Source: Candidatus Brocadiaceae bacterium (GTDB taxonomy: Bacteria; Planctomycetota; Brocadiia; SM23-32). Taken from it: a DNA stretch of 13,352 bases. The notes under the pieces were generated by a model that saw nothing but the letters and a program-made list of their open reading frames with translations, did no database searches and had not been told where the DNA came from. Location: NCBI GenBank assembly GCA_003551785.1, contig PUNP01000706.1:1-13352 (forward strand), given 5' to 3'. Within the stretch, counting starts at the first letter, position 1. Each line of letters opens with the position of its first letter. Shown here one piece after another: positions 6,676 to 13,194 of the stretch. The translations under genes were made by a program, and so were the position numbers.

Positions 6676-7086
6676 TCAATCATCTTTTTCATCATTTTCA
6701 CTTTTATTCTGGCCAACAAACACCGCTGATTTTCTTTCTATCTCGTGGGAATCCTCTTTCCAGCGCAAGATAATTTCGCGCACTTCGTCACTTCTCTTCG
6801 ACTCGCGCATGGTAAGTTTGAGACGGCCCTGTGGCAGGTTTTTCGCCGCCCGGCCGTAAAGGGCGATTTCTTTGTTTTCACAGAGACCGTACTTCTCCCA
6901 GCCCCCCTCCCTCAGAATTGCAAGTCTGTCGGTCATCAACTCTGAAAGCACCGTATCGTGGTAAAGGCTACGCGTAAAACTTACGCCCGCAATCTGAAGA
7001 GTCATAAGAGGAAACATAGCTACTGTCAGAATAGCCAGAGCGGTCATCATCTCCATCGTCATCCAGCCTTTTCTGTTGTTCTCCAT
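6676..7086 (-). CDS. GspI/PilV-like minor pseudopilin
   Basis: The product is 136 residues from the ATG at 7086; a TTG one codon upstream is also possible. The leader M-E-N-N-R-K-G is followed by W-M-T-M-E-M-M-T-A-L-A-I-L-T-V-A, a classic class III signal: Gly at -1, Glu at +5 and a hydrophobic helix with the A-L-A-I-L motif typical of GspI and PilV. After the helix come about 100 mostly polar residues with a probable beta domain and an acidic, lysine-rich tail. GAGGG lies about 10 bases before the ATG, and the upstream GspF-like gene stops 16 bases away. It should be inserted in the inner membrane, cleaved and methylated by a prepilin peptidase encoded elsewhere, then join a pseudopilus tip complex with the J- and K-like neighbours. 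Confidence 0.7.
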   Translation of the reverse strand: MENNRKGWMTMEMMTALAILTVAMFPLMTLQIAGVSFTRSLYHDTVLSELMTDRLAILREGGWEKYGLCENKEIALYGRAAKNLPQGRLKLTMRESKRSDEVREIILRWKEDSHEIERKSAVFVGQNKSENDEKDD

Positions 7087-7102
7087 CAAGCCATCGCCCT
7101 CG

Positions 7103-8224
7103 TTACATTAAAGCGTTCGTCAGGTGAATAAGTGGCATAAAAATCGACAGTGCGACCAAAAATGCACATGCTCCAACAAAAAGGACGATCCCCGTGGAAA
7201 ATCCCTGCGCATACACATCGGCTTTTCGCTCCAGCTTGTCTTTCAGAATACCACACCATATTTCGAACACATCTTCCGCATTGGAACATCTGCTTTGCTT
7301 AAAAAACCAGCTCAGTTCCCGCCCACGCGGGAAAGCTTTAGATATCGATTCCTCAATGGTATAACCGCTTCCAAGAAATCTCCGAGCCTTACGGCAACGC
7401 AGCTTTACAATCCGGGAATTACTTGAAGCGGCAGCCATAGCAATGGCGGCGTCTTCTTCAACGTCAAGTGTGAGTGCAGAGCTAAGCACCTGCATGAAAG
7501 CCAAATAACTTTTTCTTACGGACAGACACTGTCGGAAAATCAAATAACTGACAAACAGAATCCCAAGCAGACACCAAACCAAAAACGTGCTATAGTGGTA
7601 GTAGGAAAAATACCAGAAATCATCCGCTATTCCCATATCGCTGAACATATGGTAAAACTCAGGATATATGAATACCAACACAGAGCTTATAATCACGCCA
7701 GGGACAAAGATCAAGTAAATTGGATAAAGCATCTGCATGTTAGTTTTTGTGTATATCATGCGGTCCTGTTCTATATTCTTTTCCGCATGCGATATTATAG
7801 TTGGAAGATTTCCCATTATCTCTCCTGCCTTCAGCATCGAATGGATGTCCCGGGGGAAGACATTCCGGGATGTATCGCGCAGGGCCTCGATAAGCGGAAA
7901 TCTGAATATAAAGGTTAATAGGAACAAAGCCCCCTGGGGAATCAGGCCGCGTTGTACTCTCAGCGATTCGATCAGCGAATAGCCTTTCCCCAGCTTTTCT
8001 TTTATTGCAGCCAATCTGTGCCCCTTGCGCCTTGTTTCCTCACATAAAGCCTTCGCTATCTCTTCATCTCGCAGCCCGTTTTCAATACCAAACCTGAGCG
8101 CTTTCAGACGAAAATCTACCCTCTCCCTCTCCCTGTCGGGCCATGTAACCTCCATGTACAGGCACCGAAGTATTATAAAATAGATAACGAGCCCTATGAG
8201 GGAATTTATGATTTCAGGATACAT
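7103..8224 (-). CDS. Divergent second GspF/PilC-like platform protein
   Basis: The product is 373 residues. Helices lie at about 7-25, 167-187, 212-231 and 343-366, with two cytoplasmic helical domains between them, the layout of GspF/PilC family proteins plus an extra N-terminal helix. The first domain keeps the family core around residues 128-141 (M-L-K-A-G-E-I-M-G-N-L-P) followed by the Y-P before helix two; the second (about 238-342) ends in the expected C-terminal helix but has lost the G-E motif. The family normally acts as the inner-membrane platform that couples the ATPase to pilin assembly. Its ATG is one base after the stop of the canonical GspF gene, with no clear binding site, so translation is probably coupled. 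It may form a hetero-oligomer with the first GspF, as TadB/TadC do in Tad systems. Family assignment is by pattern and fairly confident. Confidence 0.7.
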   Translation of the reverse strand: MYPEIINSLIGLVIYFIILRCLYMEVTWPDRERERVDFRLKALRFGIENGLRDEEIAKALCEETRRKGHRLAAIKEKLGKGYSLIESLRVQRGLIPQGALFLLTFIFRFPLIEALRDTSRNVFPRDIHSMLKAGEIMGNLPTIISHAEKNIEQDRMIYTKTNMQMLYPIYLIFVPGVIISSVLVFIYPEFYHMFSDMGIADDFWYFSYYHYSTFLVWCLLGILFVSYLIFRQCLSVRKSYLAFMQVLSSALTLDVEEDAAIAMAAASSNSRIVKLRCRKARRFLGSGYTIEESISKAFPRGRELSWFFKQSRCSNAEDVFEIWCGILKDKLERKADVYAQGFSTGIVLFVGACAFLVALSIFMPLIHLTNALM

Positions 8225-8225
8225 A

Positions 8226-9239
8226 TTACATTATTTGCAGCATCTCTATCAGCGGTTCCATAGCTTTAAAAATAATCGCCAGATTCCCCAGCACCAACCC
8301 CCCTATAACAACTATAGCGAAAGGCATTGCGGCGTATATATACATGTCAAGGTGTTGCTCCGATCTGCGGCCGTACATCTCGGCGTTGTGCCGGAATCCC
8401 TCAGGGAGCTGTTCTCCGGAATTTTTCAAAGCCCATACAAATACCTGTGGGAATGTGGAGACGGAGTCAAACGCTTCGGTAATCTCCTTCCCGGACTCTG
8501 TTTCCTTTTCCAGTTTCACAAGCGATTTTCTGGTAATCCTGTTGCTGCTCACTTGTTTCAGCAGTGAAATCGCCCTGGAGAAAGGAACGCCGGCACCCAG
8601 CAGAACCGCCAGCATACGGGAAAGATTGGCAAGCTGAAGATAACGGCCCACCTTCAGCCGCCAGGCCAGGTAATCGGTGAAAAATTTCAGACAAGGGGTG
8701 TATACGGCCAGAAGGTACAGGATAAACATGGTTATAAGCGCTGCGAGATAATAATAGGGAAGCTGCATTAGAAGTGAGAAACGGCGGGGCATTGTCTCGT
8801 AAAAGTCTTCCCCCAATTCAGCCAACATGTCCGGAAGTAAAAATGCAAGGAAAAATGACACTCCTATCGCCGCCGCCATCAGGATCATCGGGTAAAACAT
8901 AAGTGTTTTCAGCCTGCCCTTGAGCCTGCCTTGCCATCTGTAGTAAGAAGCGAGAGTGGTTAGAACCGAAGGCAAATTCTCACTTCTTTCACCGATTATG
9001 CAGAGCTGGTAATAAAGCCGGGGCAGCTTGTTTTTGAAATTTCCTATCACCTCACCGAAAGGTTCGCCCAGCTTAAGCCGCTCCTTTATTTGCGTAAACA
9101 CTCGTTTTAGATGCCCTTTTTTCATGTCCCGGGTAAGCCGATCAAGCGCTCCTTCCAGCGGCACACCCGCATCGAGCATCCCGGCAAGCTGCTGATTGAA
9201 AAATGCAAACTCCTCAAGATCCTTGATGTAACCTGCCAT
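8226..9239 (-). CDS. gspF: GspF/PilC-type inner-membrane platform protein
   Basis: The product is 337 residues. Two repeated GspF domains are visible. The first (about 8-115) has L-A-G-M-L-D-A-G-V-P-L and G-E-R-S-E-N-L-P; the second (about 203-300) has L-A-V-L-L-G-A-G-V-P-F and S-G-E-Q-L-P-E-G. Membrane helices lie at about 115-140, 158-182 and 301-325. Family members are usually about 400 residues; this one lacks the N-terminal 50-60 residues before the first domain. The role is the inner-membrane platform on which the GspE-type ATPase acts to add or remove pseudopilin subunits. GGGGGAGG sits about 6 bases before the ATG, an excellent binding site. It lies 59 bases behind the ATPase gene and directly before the second GspF, fitting an E-F-F order. 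Whether it serves secretion or a pilus cannot be told from the sequence. Confidence 0.9.
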   Translation of the reverse strand: MAGYIKDLEEFAFFNQQLAGMLDAGVPLEGALDRLTRDMKKGHLKRVFTQIKERLKLGEPFGEVIGNFKNKLPRLYYQLCIIGERSENLPSVLTTLASYYRWQGRLKGRLKTLMFYPMILMAAAIGVSFFLAFLLPDMLAELGEDFYETMPRRFSLLMQLPYYYLAALITMFILYLLAVYTPCLKFFTDYLAWRLKVGRYLQLANLSRMLAVLLGAGVPFSRAISLLKQVSSNRITRKSLVKLEKETESGKEITEAFDSVSTFPQVFVWALKNSGEQLPEGFRHNAEMYGRRSEQHLDMYIYAAMPFAIVVIGGLVLGNLAIIFKAMEPLIEMLQIM

Positions 9240-9298
9240 TTACACCCTCCCCCGTCAGTTCCAAATTCTGGATTCAGGTTCCCTTTTTACTTCCAATG

Positions 9299-10450
9299 TT
9301 ACGCCATATCTTTACCTGTTTGCAAACCAGCATATACACTTCCAGGGCCCAAAGCCCGCTGCACCTCGGCCACATCCGTTTTTCCCGCTTCAATTAGATA
9401 TTCTGCTCTCTCGCCAAGCGGACGAAAAGATTTTTCGCGTTTTAAAAATTCAAGCAGGGACTTCTCAGAACTGCAATTCTTAACCCTCTCCCTTACATCT
9501 TCGTCCACGACAACATATTCCACCAATGGAAGGCGTCCTTTGTATCCGGACTGAAGGCATTCTTCACACCCTTCTCCTCCACACCCGGTACAGAGTTTCC
9601 TGAGTAGCCTTTGGGCCGTCACGAGCCGGAGAGCGGAGGTTAACAGGAATGGTTCGACCTGCATCTCAAGCAGGCGCACAAAAACACTCACGACAGAACC
9701 CGCATGGATTGCAGACAATCCCAGATGTCCGGTAAAGGCAGCTCTGAGAGTTATTCTGGCCGTGTTTTCGTCGCGTATCTCCCCCACAGCGATAACCTCG
9801 GGATCCTGACGCAGCAGACAGCGAAGCGCCTGAGGGAAATCAAGCCCTACAGCACGGTCCACTGCAGTCTGAGTCACTCCCTCAAGACGTGCTTCTACAG
9901 GGTCTTCGATAGTAATGATGTTCGTGCGTCCATGTTTAAGAATATAATTAATAGAAGAGTAGATTGTGGTGGTCTTTCCGCTTCCGGCCGGACCTGTGAA
10001 CAGCAACAGGCCTTCGGGCTGTCGAAGCTGTCTTTTTAAAGTCGCAAGATAATCTTCCGGCAGATTCAGGCTCTTAAGCCGAAAACTTCTTTTGTCTTCG
10101 TTGAATATCCGCAAGGCTACCTTTTCACCTTCTACAGTTGGATAAACCGATACTCGAACCCTGCCTTTGAATCCAAACTTTGCGCCGTCAATTTCACCGT
10201 CCTGAGGGCAGCGGTGCATATAGGTTTTCAGTTTTGCAAGATATTTTATTAGTGTGGGCAGCCGACTGGCGGCCGGGGTTTTCAAATGCGCCATATCAAC
10301 GAGACGTCCATCTATGCGAAACTTAACGGAAATACCCCCTGTCGTGTGCTCCAGATGTATATCTGTGGCCTGCGCCTCAAGAGCTTCCCCTGCGATCTTT
10401 TCCAGCAGTACGGAGGGCTCAGTGCTACCATCTTTATCGATGTCATTCAT
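9299..10450 (-). CDS. gspE: GspE/PilB-type assembly ATPase, short form
   Basis: The product is 383 residues. In order: a second N-terminal-type domain (T-D-I-H-L-E, residues 29-34), Walker A G-P-A-G-S-G-K-T-T-T (153-162), Asp box I-T-I-E-D-P-V-E (179-186), Walker B region R-Q-D-P-E-V-I-A-V-G-E-I-R-D (214-227), His box T-G-H-L-G-L-S-A-I-H (240-249), and four cysteines C287, C290, C295 and C298 before S-G-Y-K-G-R. This is the hexameric ATPase that powers pseudopilin assembly. Family members are usually 500-570 residues; the N1 docking domain is absent, and an in-frame TAA six codons upstream excludes a longer start. The two C-x2-C pairs are only 4 residues apart, whereas the zinc loop is normally much longer. 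The binding site is weak. It is the first gene of the E-F-F-I-J-K order, 40 bases after a membrane-protein gene. Confidence 0.92.
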   Translation of the reverse strand: MNDIDKDGSTEPSVLLEKIAGEALEAQATDIHLEHTTGGISVKFRIDGRLVDMAHLKTPAASRLPTLIKYLAKLKTYMHRCPQDGEIDGAKFGFKGRVRVSVYPTVEGEKVALRIFNEDKRSFRLKSLNLPEDYLATLKRQLRQPEGLLLFTGPAGSGKTTTIYSSINYILKHGRTNIITIEDPVEARLEGVTQTAVDRAVGLDFPQALRCLLRQDPEVIAVGEIRDENTARITLRAAFTGHLGLSAIHAGSVVSVFVRLLEMQVEPFLLTSALRLVTAQRLLRKLCTGCGGEGCEECLQSGYKGRLPLVEYVVVDEDVRERVKNCSSEKSLLEFLKREKSFRPLGERAEYLIEAGKTDVAEVQRALGPGSVYAGLQTGKDMA

Positions 10451-10490
10451 ATTTTGGATCTCGTTTTAAACGTCATTTCCGGACTTTACC

Positions 10491-11066
10491 TCAAAATCTT
10501 TGATGGCGGAGAAATTCGGGAACCCCCATGTGGTTAATCAATACAATTATGATTAAAAAGACAACCCCTCCCGCCGCAAGGCGTTTCCATGAGGTCGCCT
10601 CCCCTTTGTTAATAAAATTTATCACCATATCCGTCCGCAGCACCAACAATAATGCCAGCGTTAATTGAAGTACAGGGGCAAATATTGAGCCAAGCATCCG
10701 CAGATTTTCAAATGCCCGGAACAGGGATTGTATATGGCTGACAAAGATAAATATCCCTATTATTTTCATCCCGACCCTCAAGACGAGAGCTGACGATAAG
10801 GGGATATGTAACGCTTCATACGATTTTACGTTAAGTTTATCGGCAATCCATTCGGTTCGCAAGAGAAGAAGGAATGCCATTCCCAAACTAACCAATAAAA
10901 ATAAAATCAGGCTCGCATACTGCAGGACTCGTTGCCCGACATTATAAAACTCTCTCGTAGTTTCTGAATGAGCGGTGATTGTTAAAATCGAAGATAAGGC
11001 GCTCAGTCCCCAGTATAACAAAAGCAGCCCGAGCAGTTTTGCAAGTATTATGAACAAGCCTTTCAT
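10491..11066 (-). CDS. Polytopic membrane protein with internal duplication
   Basis: The product is 191 residues, starting at an ATG with GGGAGGAG about 6-8 bases upstream. It has about five hydrophobic segments (4-28, 47-70, 93-112, 128-147, 163-181). The two halves resemble each other: helix pairs end in L-L-L-L-R-T-E-W-I-A-D-K-L (66-78) and in L-L-L-V-L-R-T-D-M-V-I-N-F-I (139-152), each preceded by a similar helix beginning A-K-L-L-G-L or G-M-K-I-I-G-I. That points to an ancient tandem duplication, with a single extra helix at the C-terminus. No known family is recognised and there are no obvious catalytic residues. It ends 40 bases before the GspE gene and starts 61 bases after the next membrane-protein gene, so it may be cotranscribed with the pilus-like operon. 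A link in function is only suggested by position. Confidence 0.75.
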   Translation of the reverse strand: MKGLFIILAKLLGLLLLYWGLSALSSILTITAHSETTREFYNVGQRVLQYASLILFLLVSLGMAFLLLLRTEWIADKLNVKSYEALHIPLSSALVLRVGMKIIGIFIFVSHIQSLFRAFENLRMLGSIFAPVLQLTLALLLVLRTDMVINFINKGEATSWKRLAAGGVVFLIIIVLINHMGVPEFLRHQRF

Positions 11067-11127
11067 GTTTTACTCCTCCCAAGATTAGAATGGCTATCGC
11101 TTACTATTTGTCCATCATAAAAATTAT

Positions 11128-11844
11128 TCAGATGAGCTTGCGAGTTTTATGCACAAGCACCATCGCTGAGATACGAAGACCATAGTTTAACATGATAGTG
11201 GTCAAGGCCATAAGCATTAAAAAAACAAGACGGGGCAGGCTTGGTCCGGTGGGTTGTGGGATAAGAACAAAAAACACCGCAGGCAGGGCGAAAAAAGATA
11301 AAAACCACAACGGCATCAATCCGTAGGCCGTTTTGACAACCTTAACAATTTTGTTAAAAGGCTGCCTGTCCCTCACCTGGGGGAGATTAGAGATTGCTGA
11401 AAAAGCAATCCACACTATCCGTACCTCTACTATAAGCAAGAAAAATCTAATAATGTTTATTACAAGTATTAACGATAAAAAGTCATAATTCCCCTGTCCC
11501 TTGTGCTGTATCAACGGACTAAAGACAGCATCGACAACCGCAGCGAAAAAGGCTATGCTACAAAGCCACAGAAACCACTTCTTGCCATCTGTTCCAGCAT
11601 CCAATTTGCCGAATGCTACGATAAGGATAATCCACCCGATAAAGTCTGGCAGCAAATCGACTGTGAGATCATAAGCGTCGAACTGACCGGGCAAAACCAA
11701 ACGAAGCGGCAGGGGAATGGACATGAAAAAGAGCAAACTCCAGAAAAGCCCCGGCAGCACCTGAATCCAAACCACCGTGGAGGCTTGTGCTGTAATCTTT
11801 TTATTATGACCATTAATTGCAGAATGTAACATTTTTCTTATCAA
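11128..11844 (-). CDS. Six-helix membrane protein, PDFIG motif
   Basis: The product is about 234-238 residues. Hydrophobic segments lie at about 26-52, 66-80, 89-113, 122-147, 176-196 and 204-228. The stretch L-L-P-D-F-I-G-W-I-I (64-73) recalls a motif in a widespread class of uncharacterised membrane proteins with D-x-x-P-D-F-I-G-Y-x-L; this is a resemblance, not a family call. Start choice is uncertain. GGAGGTGAT is a near-perfect anti-16S match, but it is only 3 bases from the TTG at 11844 and about 15 from the ATG at 11832. The TTG is immediately preceded by a TGA in another frame. A possible promoter lies about 105 bases upstream. The 191-residue membrane-protein gene follows 61 bases downstream, so the two are probably one transcription unit. 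No enzymatic motif is visible. Function unknown. Confidence 0.7.
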   Translation of the reverse strand: MIRKMLHSAINGHNKKITAQASTVVWIQVLPGLFWSLLFFMSIPLPLRLVLPGQFDAYDLTVDLLPDFIGWIILIVAFGKLDAGTDGKKWFLWLCSIAFFAAVVDAVFSPLIQHKGQGNYDFLSLILVINIIRFFLLIVEVRIVWIAFSAISNLPQVRDRQPFNKIVKVVKTAYGLMPLWFLSFFALPAVFFVLIPQPTGPSLPRLVFLMLMALTTIMLNYGLRISAMVLVHKTRKLI

Positions 11845-11947
11845 TCACCTCCGGCTGCTTTTGAGCGCTTCTTCAATCCGTGCATCACTGATACATGGTC
11901 TCTTTTATGGATTAAAATACTTAAAGTGCGTATTGGGTGTCAGATTC

Positions 11948-11976
11948 ATTCTTAAAGCCAATATAATTTATGACAA
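11948..11976 (-). promoter_or_regulatory. Possible sigma-70-type promoter for the six-helix membrane protein
   Basis: On the minus strand TTGTCA (11971-11976, 5 of 6 matches to the -35 consensus) is followed after 17 bases by AAGAAT (11948-11953, 4 of 6 matches to -10). It lies in an AT-rich stretch about 105 bases before the start codon. The match is modest and the host sigma preference is unknown. Confidence 0.25.
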
Positions 11977-11996
11977 CGACTATAATATACTACTTT

Positions 11997-12032
11997 TTCA
12001 AGTGTTGGGCGGAAACGGCACCTTTTTGTTTC
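11997..12032 (-). repeat. Interspersed repeat copy A behind the 185-residue gene
   Basis: Read on the minus strand, GGTGCCGTTTCCGCCCAACA begins a segment that matches copy B at 12904-12934 at about 23 of 31 positions. It starts within about 12 bases of the stop codon of the upstream gene. Its end also forms a GGAAAC/GTTTCC stem with the DNA next to the stop codon, without a following T run. Confidence 0.4.
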
Positions 12033-12034
12033 CA

Positions 12035-12592
12035 CTAATCTTCGGTTCGGCGCCATTTTCCATCACGAAACTCTACTGGAACAACTTCGTCATCTGGCAG
12101 TTTTACGATAAACTTTTCTTCTCCAATTTCTACACCTCTCCACTGCCCCTCGAAGAAAATTTCTCTGTCCTGCGATGGGCCACCTCGGATATCCGGCATT
12201 CCATCACCATCTTTATCTATTATCATGCTCCCATCGGCCCAACATCTCATAATACTAGCAATTTCTCTATTTTCCCAGTCCAATATGACAATTAGCTGTG
12301 GATCATATCCTAAGATAGATATAGATTCTGGATTCAAATCATCATCCAGAAGCAAGCTTACTATCACATCTATTTCATCTTGCCCCTTTCCCGCCTGTGC
12401 CAAAGTATAATACGAAGGATCAAAATCACTACGGTAAAGTTCCAACCCATCCGGAAGAGAATATTTAATGCCGTATTCGATTCTCTGACCTACAATTATG
12501 GGTTTTACATTGAGGATGAGGAGTGTTAATAGCGATGAACATACCAAGATAGCAACAAGCATAAAGATTATGGTTTTATAAGTAAATTTCAT
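12035..12592 (-). CDS. Signal-anchored protein with Ca-loop motif
   Basis: The product is 185 residues. A single hydrophobic segment (about 7-29) after M-K-F-T-Y-K looks like a signal anchor; Cys18 is preceded by I-L-V, so this is not a good lipobox. The rest is a soluble, acidic, probably beta-rich domain on the outer side of the inner membrane. It contains D-K-D-G-D-G-M-P-D (126-134), the calcium-binding loop pattern seen in EF-hand-like, dockerin and thrombospondin type 3 repeats, in a single copy. Just before it lie W-E-N-R-E-I and A-D-G-S-M-I-I, and after it several short strands. The ATG has only a weak GAGAG upstream, but the lipoprotein gene ends just 12 bases before it, so the two are probably translated together. 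No family is recognised. A surface or periplasmic binding role is inference. Confidence 0.7.
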   Translation of the reverse strand: MKFTYKTIIFMLVAILVCSSLLTLLILNVKPIIVGQRIEYGIKYSLPDGLELYRSDFDPSYYTLAQAGKGQDEIDVIVSLLLDDDLNPESISILGYDPQLIVILDWENREIASIMRCWADGSMIIDKDGDGMPDIRGGPSQDREIFFEGQWRGVEIGEEKFIVKLPDDEVVPVEFRDGKWRRTED

Positions 12593-12604
12593 GTTTATAC
12601 TCTC

Positions 12605-12760
12605 TCAAAATCCCAATGGATAAGTTATCGATTGTTCCGACGCATCTGTCGATTCTTCTCTGTTCAATACCCCCCGGCATCCCGTCAGCGCCGTCAGAAG
12701 CGATAAGGCGGCCAAAACCCACATTGCCGCAGATTTGAAGTTCTCACACCTTTTTTCCAT
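12605..12760 (-). CDS. 51-residue lipoprotein
   Basis: This short gene was found by reading the minus strand from the ATG at 12760 to TGA at 12605-12607. The product is M-E-K-R-C-E-N-F-K-S, then a hydrophobic segment (11-26), then the lipobox L-T-G-C with Cys28, then a mature peptide of 24 mostly polar residues ending S-I-T-Y-P-L-G-F. A basic start, hydrophobic core and lipobox in the right order make a lipoprotein signal convincing. Mature lipoproteins this small occur as VirB7-like or entericidin-like proteins and as pilotin-type helpers of secretion systems, but I see no specific similarity. The binding site before the ATG is poor (GGGA directly adjacent). It ends 12 bases before the calcium-loop protein gene, so the two probably form an operon. 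Position +2 is Arg, so it lacks the enterobacterial Asp inner-membrane retention signal. Confidence 0.65.
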   Translation of the reverse strand: MEKRCENFKSAAMWVLAALSLLTALTGCRGVLNREESTDASEQSITYPLGF

Positions 12761-12780
12761 TCCCGTTTGTGCTTCATTCT

Positions 12781-12934
12781 ACCGTCCCAATTGGCCGGCG
12801 TCCCCAAGAGAGAATCTCATTTTGGTGGGGGCAATTTGGTCTTGTCAATCTGATACTGGGACAAATCGTTTTTACTGAAATGCAAAGAATCAATCATGCC
12901 TAATGCGATTTTAATGTTGCGTGGGGACGGCACC
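12781..12934. mobile_element. MITE-like block with repeat copy B
   Basis: One end carries ACCGTCCCAATT and GGCGTCCCCA (12797-12806); the other carries TGGGGACGGC (12922-12931), a reverse complement with one mismatch in ten. Copy B of the interspersed repeat (minus strand GGTGCCGTCCCCACGCAACA) forms the high-coordinate end and starts directly after the stop codon of the 81-residue gene. No transposase is present. The interior encodes only a 26-codon frame without a binding site. Small non-coding elements with such GTCCCC ends are plausible Y1-transposase-mobilised sequences, but this is inference from form. Confidence 0.4.
12819..12848 (-). promoter_or_regulatory. Possible promoter for the lipoprotein operon
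   Basis: On the minus strand a perfect TTGACA (12843-12848) is followed after 18 bases by CAAAAT (12819-12824, 4 of 6 matches to TATAAT). It lies about 60 bases before the lipoprotein start codon and inside the MITE-like block, so the element may supply the promoter. The -10 match is mediocre. Confidence 0.3.
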
Positions 12935-13180
12935 TTATTCTTTATACATCACTCTGTCCTGTTTTTCTTTCAGTGCTGCGATCTGCCTGCGAAAATGTCT
13001 TTTGTATAACGCACGGGTCAACACAAAAACGATGAGGGGCCCGAAATGGATTGTAACGCCTATCGCATGCAGATGCATATAAAGATAAAACATCGAGATC
13101 AATAAGGAAATCAGCAGCAATGCTACGGTAAGTGCTTTATCCTTATCGCCGCCATCATCAAGCCTGAAACTTTTTGCCAT
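12935..13180 (-). CDS. 81-residue two-helix membrane protein
   Basis: The product is 81 residues from the ATG at 13180. The open frame extends to a TTG at 13261, but AAGGGAG lies exactly 7 bases before the ATG, which decides the start. Residues 1-16 are polar, with D-D-G-G-D-K-D-K. Two hydrophobic segments (about 17-37 and 41-59) follow, then a basic, helical tail R-A-L-Y-K-R-H-F-R-R and a charged end K-E-K-Q-D-R. By the positive-inside rule the tail should be cytoplasmic, so a hairpin with both ends inside is likely. The gene is followed directly by the MITE-like block and separated from the lipoprotein gene by about 170 bases. No family is recognised and no partner is evident from the visible neighbourhood. 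The frame upstream continues to the window edge without another gene being evident. Confidence 0.65.
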   Translation of the reverse strand: MAKSFRLDDGGDKDKALTVALLLISLLISMFYLYMHLHAIGVTIHFGPLIVFVLTRALYKRHFRRQIAALKEKQDRVMYKE

Positions 13181-13187
13181 AACAAAA

Positions 13188-13194
13188 CTCCCTT
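13188..13194 (-). promoter_or_regulatory. Shine-Dalgarno AAGGGAG of the 81-residue gene
   Basis: The minus-strand sequence AAGGGAG is spaced 7 bases from the ATG at 13180. The upstream TTG at 13261 has no comparable site, so the shorter protein is the supported one. Confidence 0.6.

Noticed and set aside
11845..11904. Short frame ending I-S-D-A-R-I-E-E-A-L-K-S-S-R-R directly before the TTG of the six-helix protein
   Set aside because: It looks protein-like and could be the 3' end of a decayed gene, but it has only 19 codons, a stop just upstream and no start codon.
12817..12897. 26-codon frame inside the MITE-like block
   Set aside because: No binding site, very short, lies within a repeat-like element, and its sequence shows no signal or motif.
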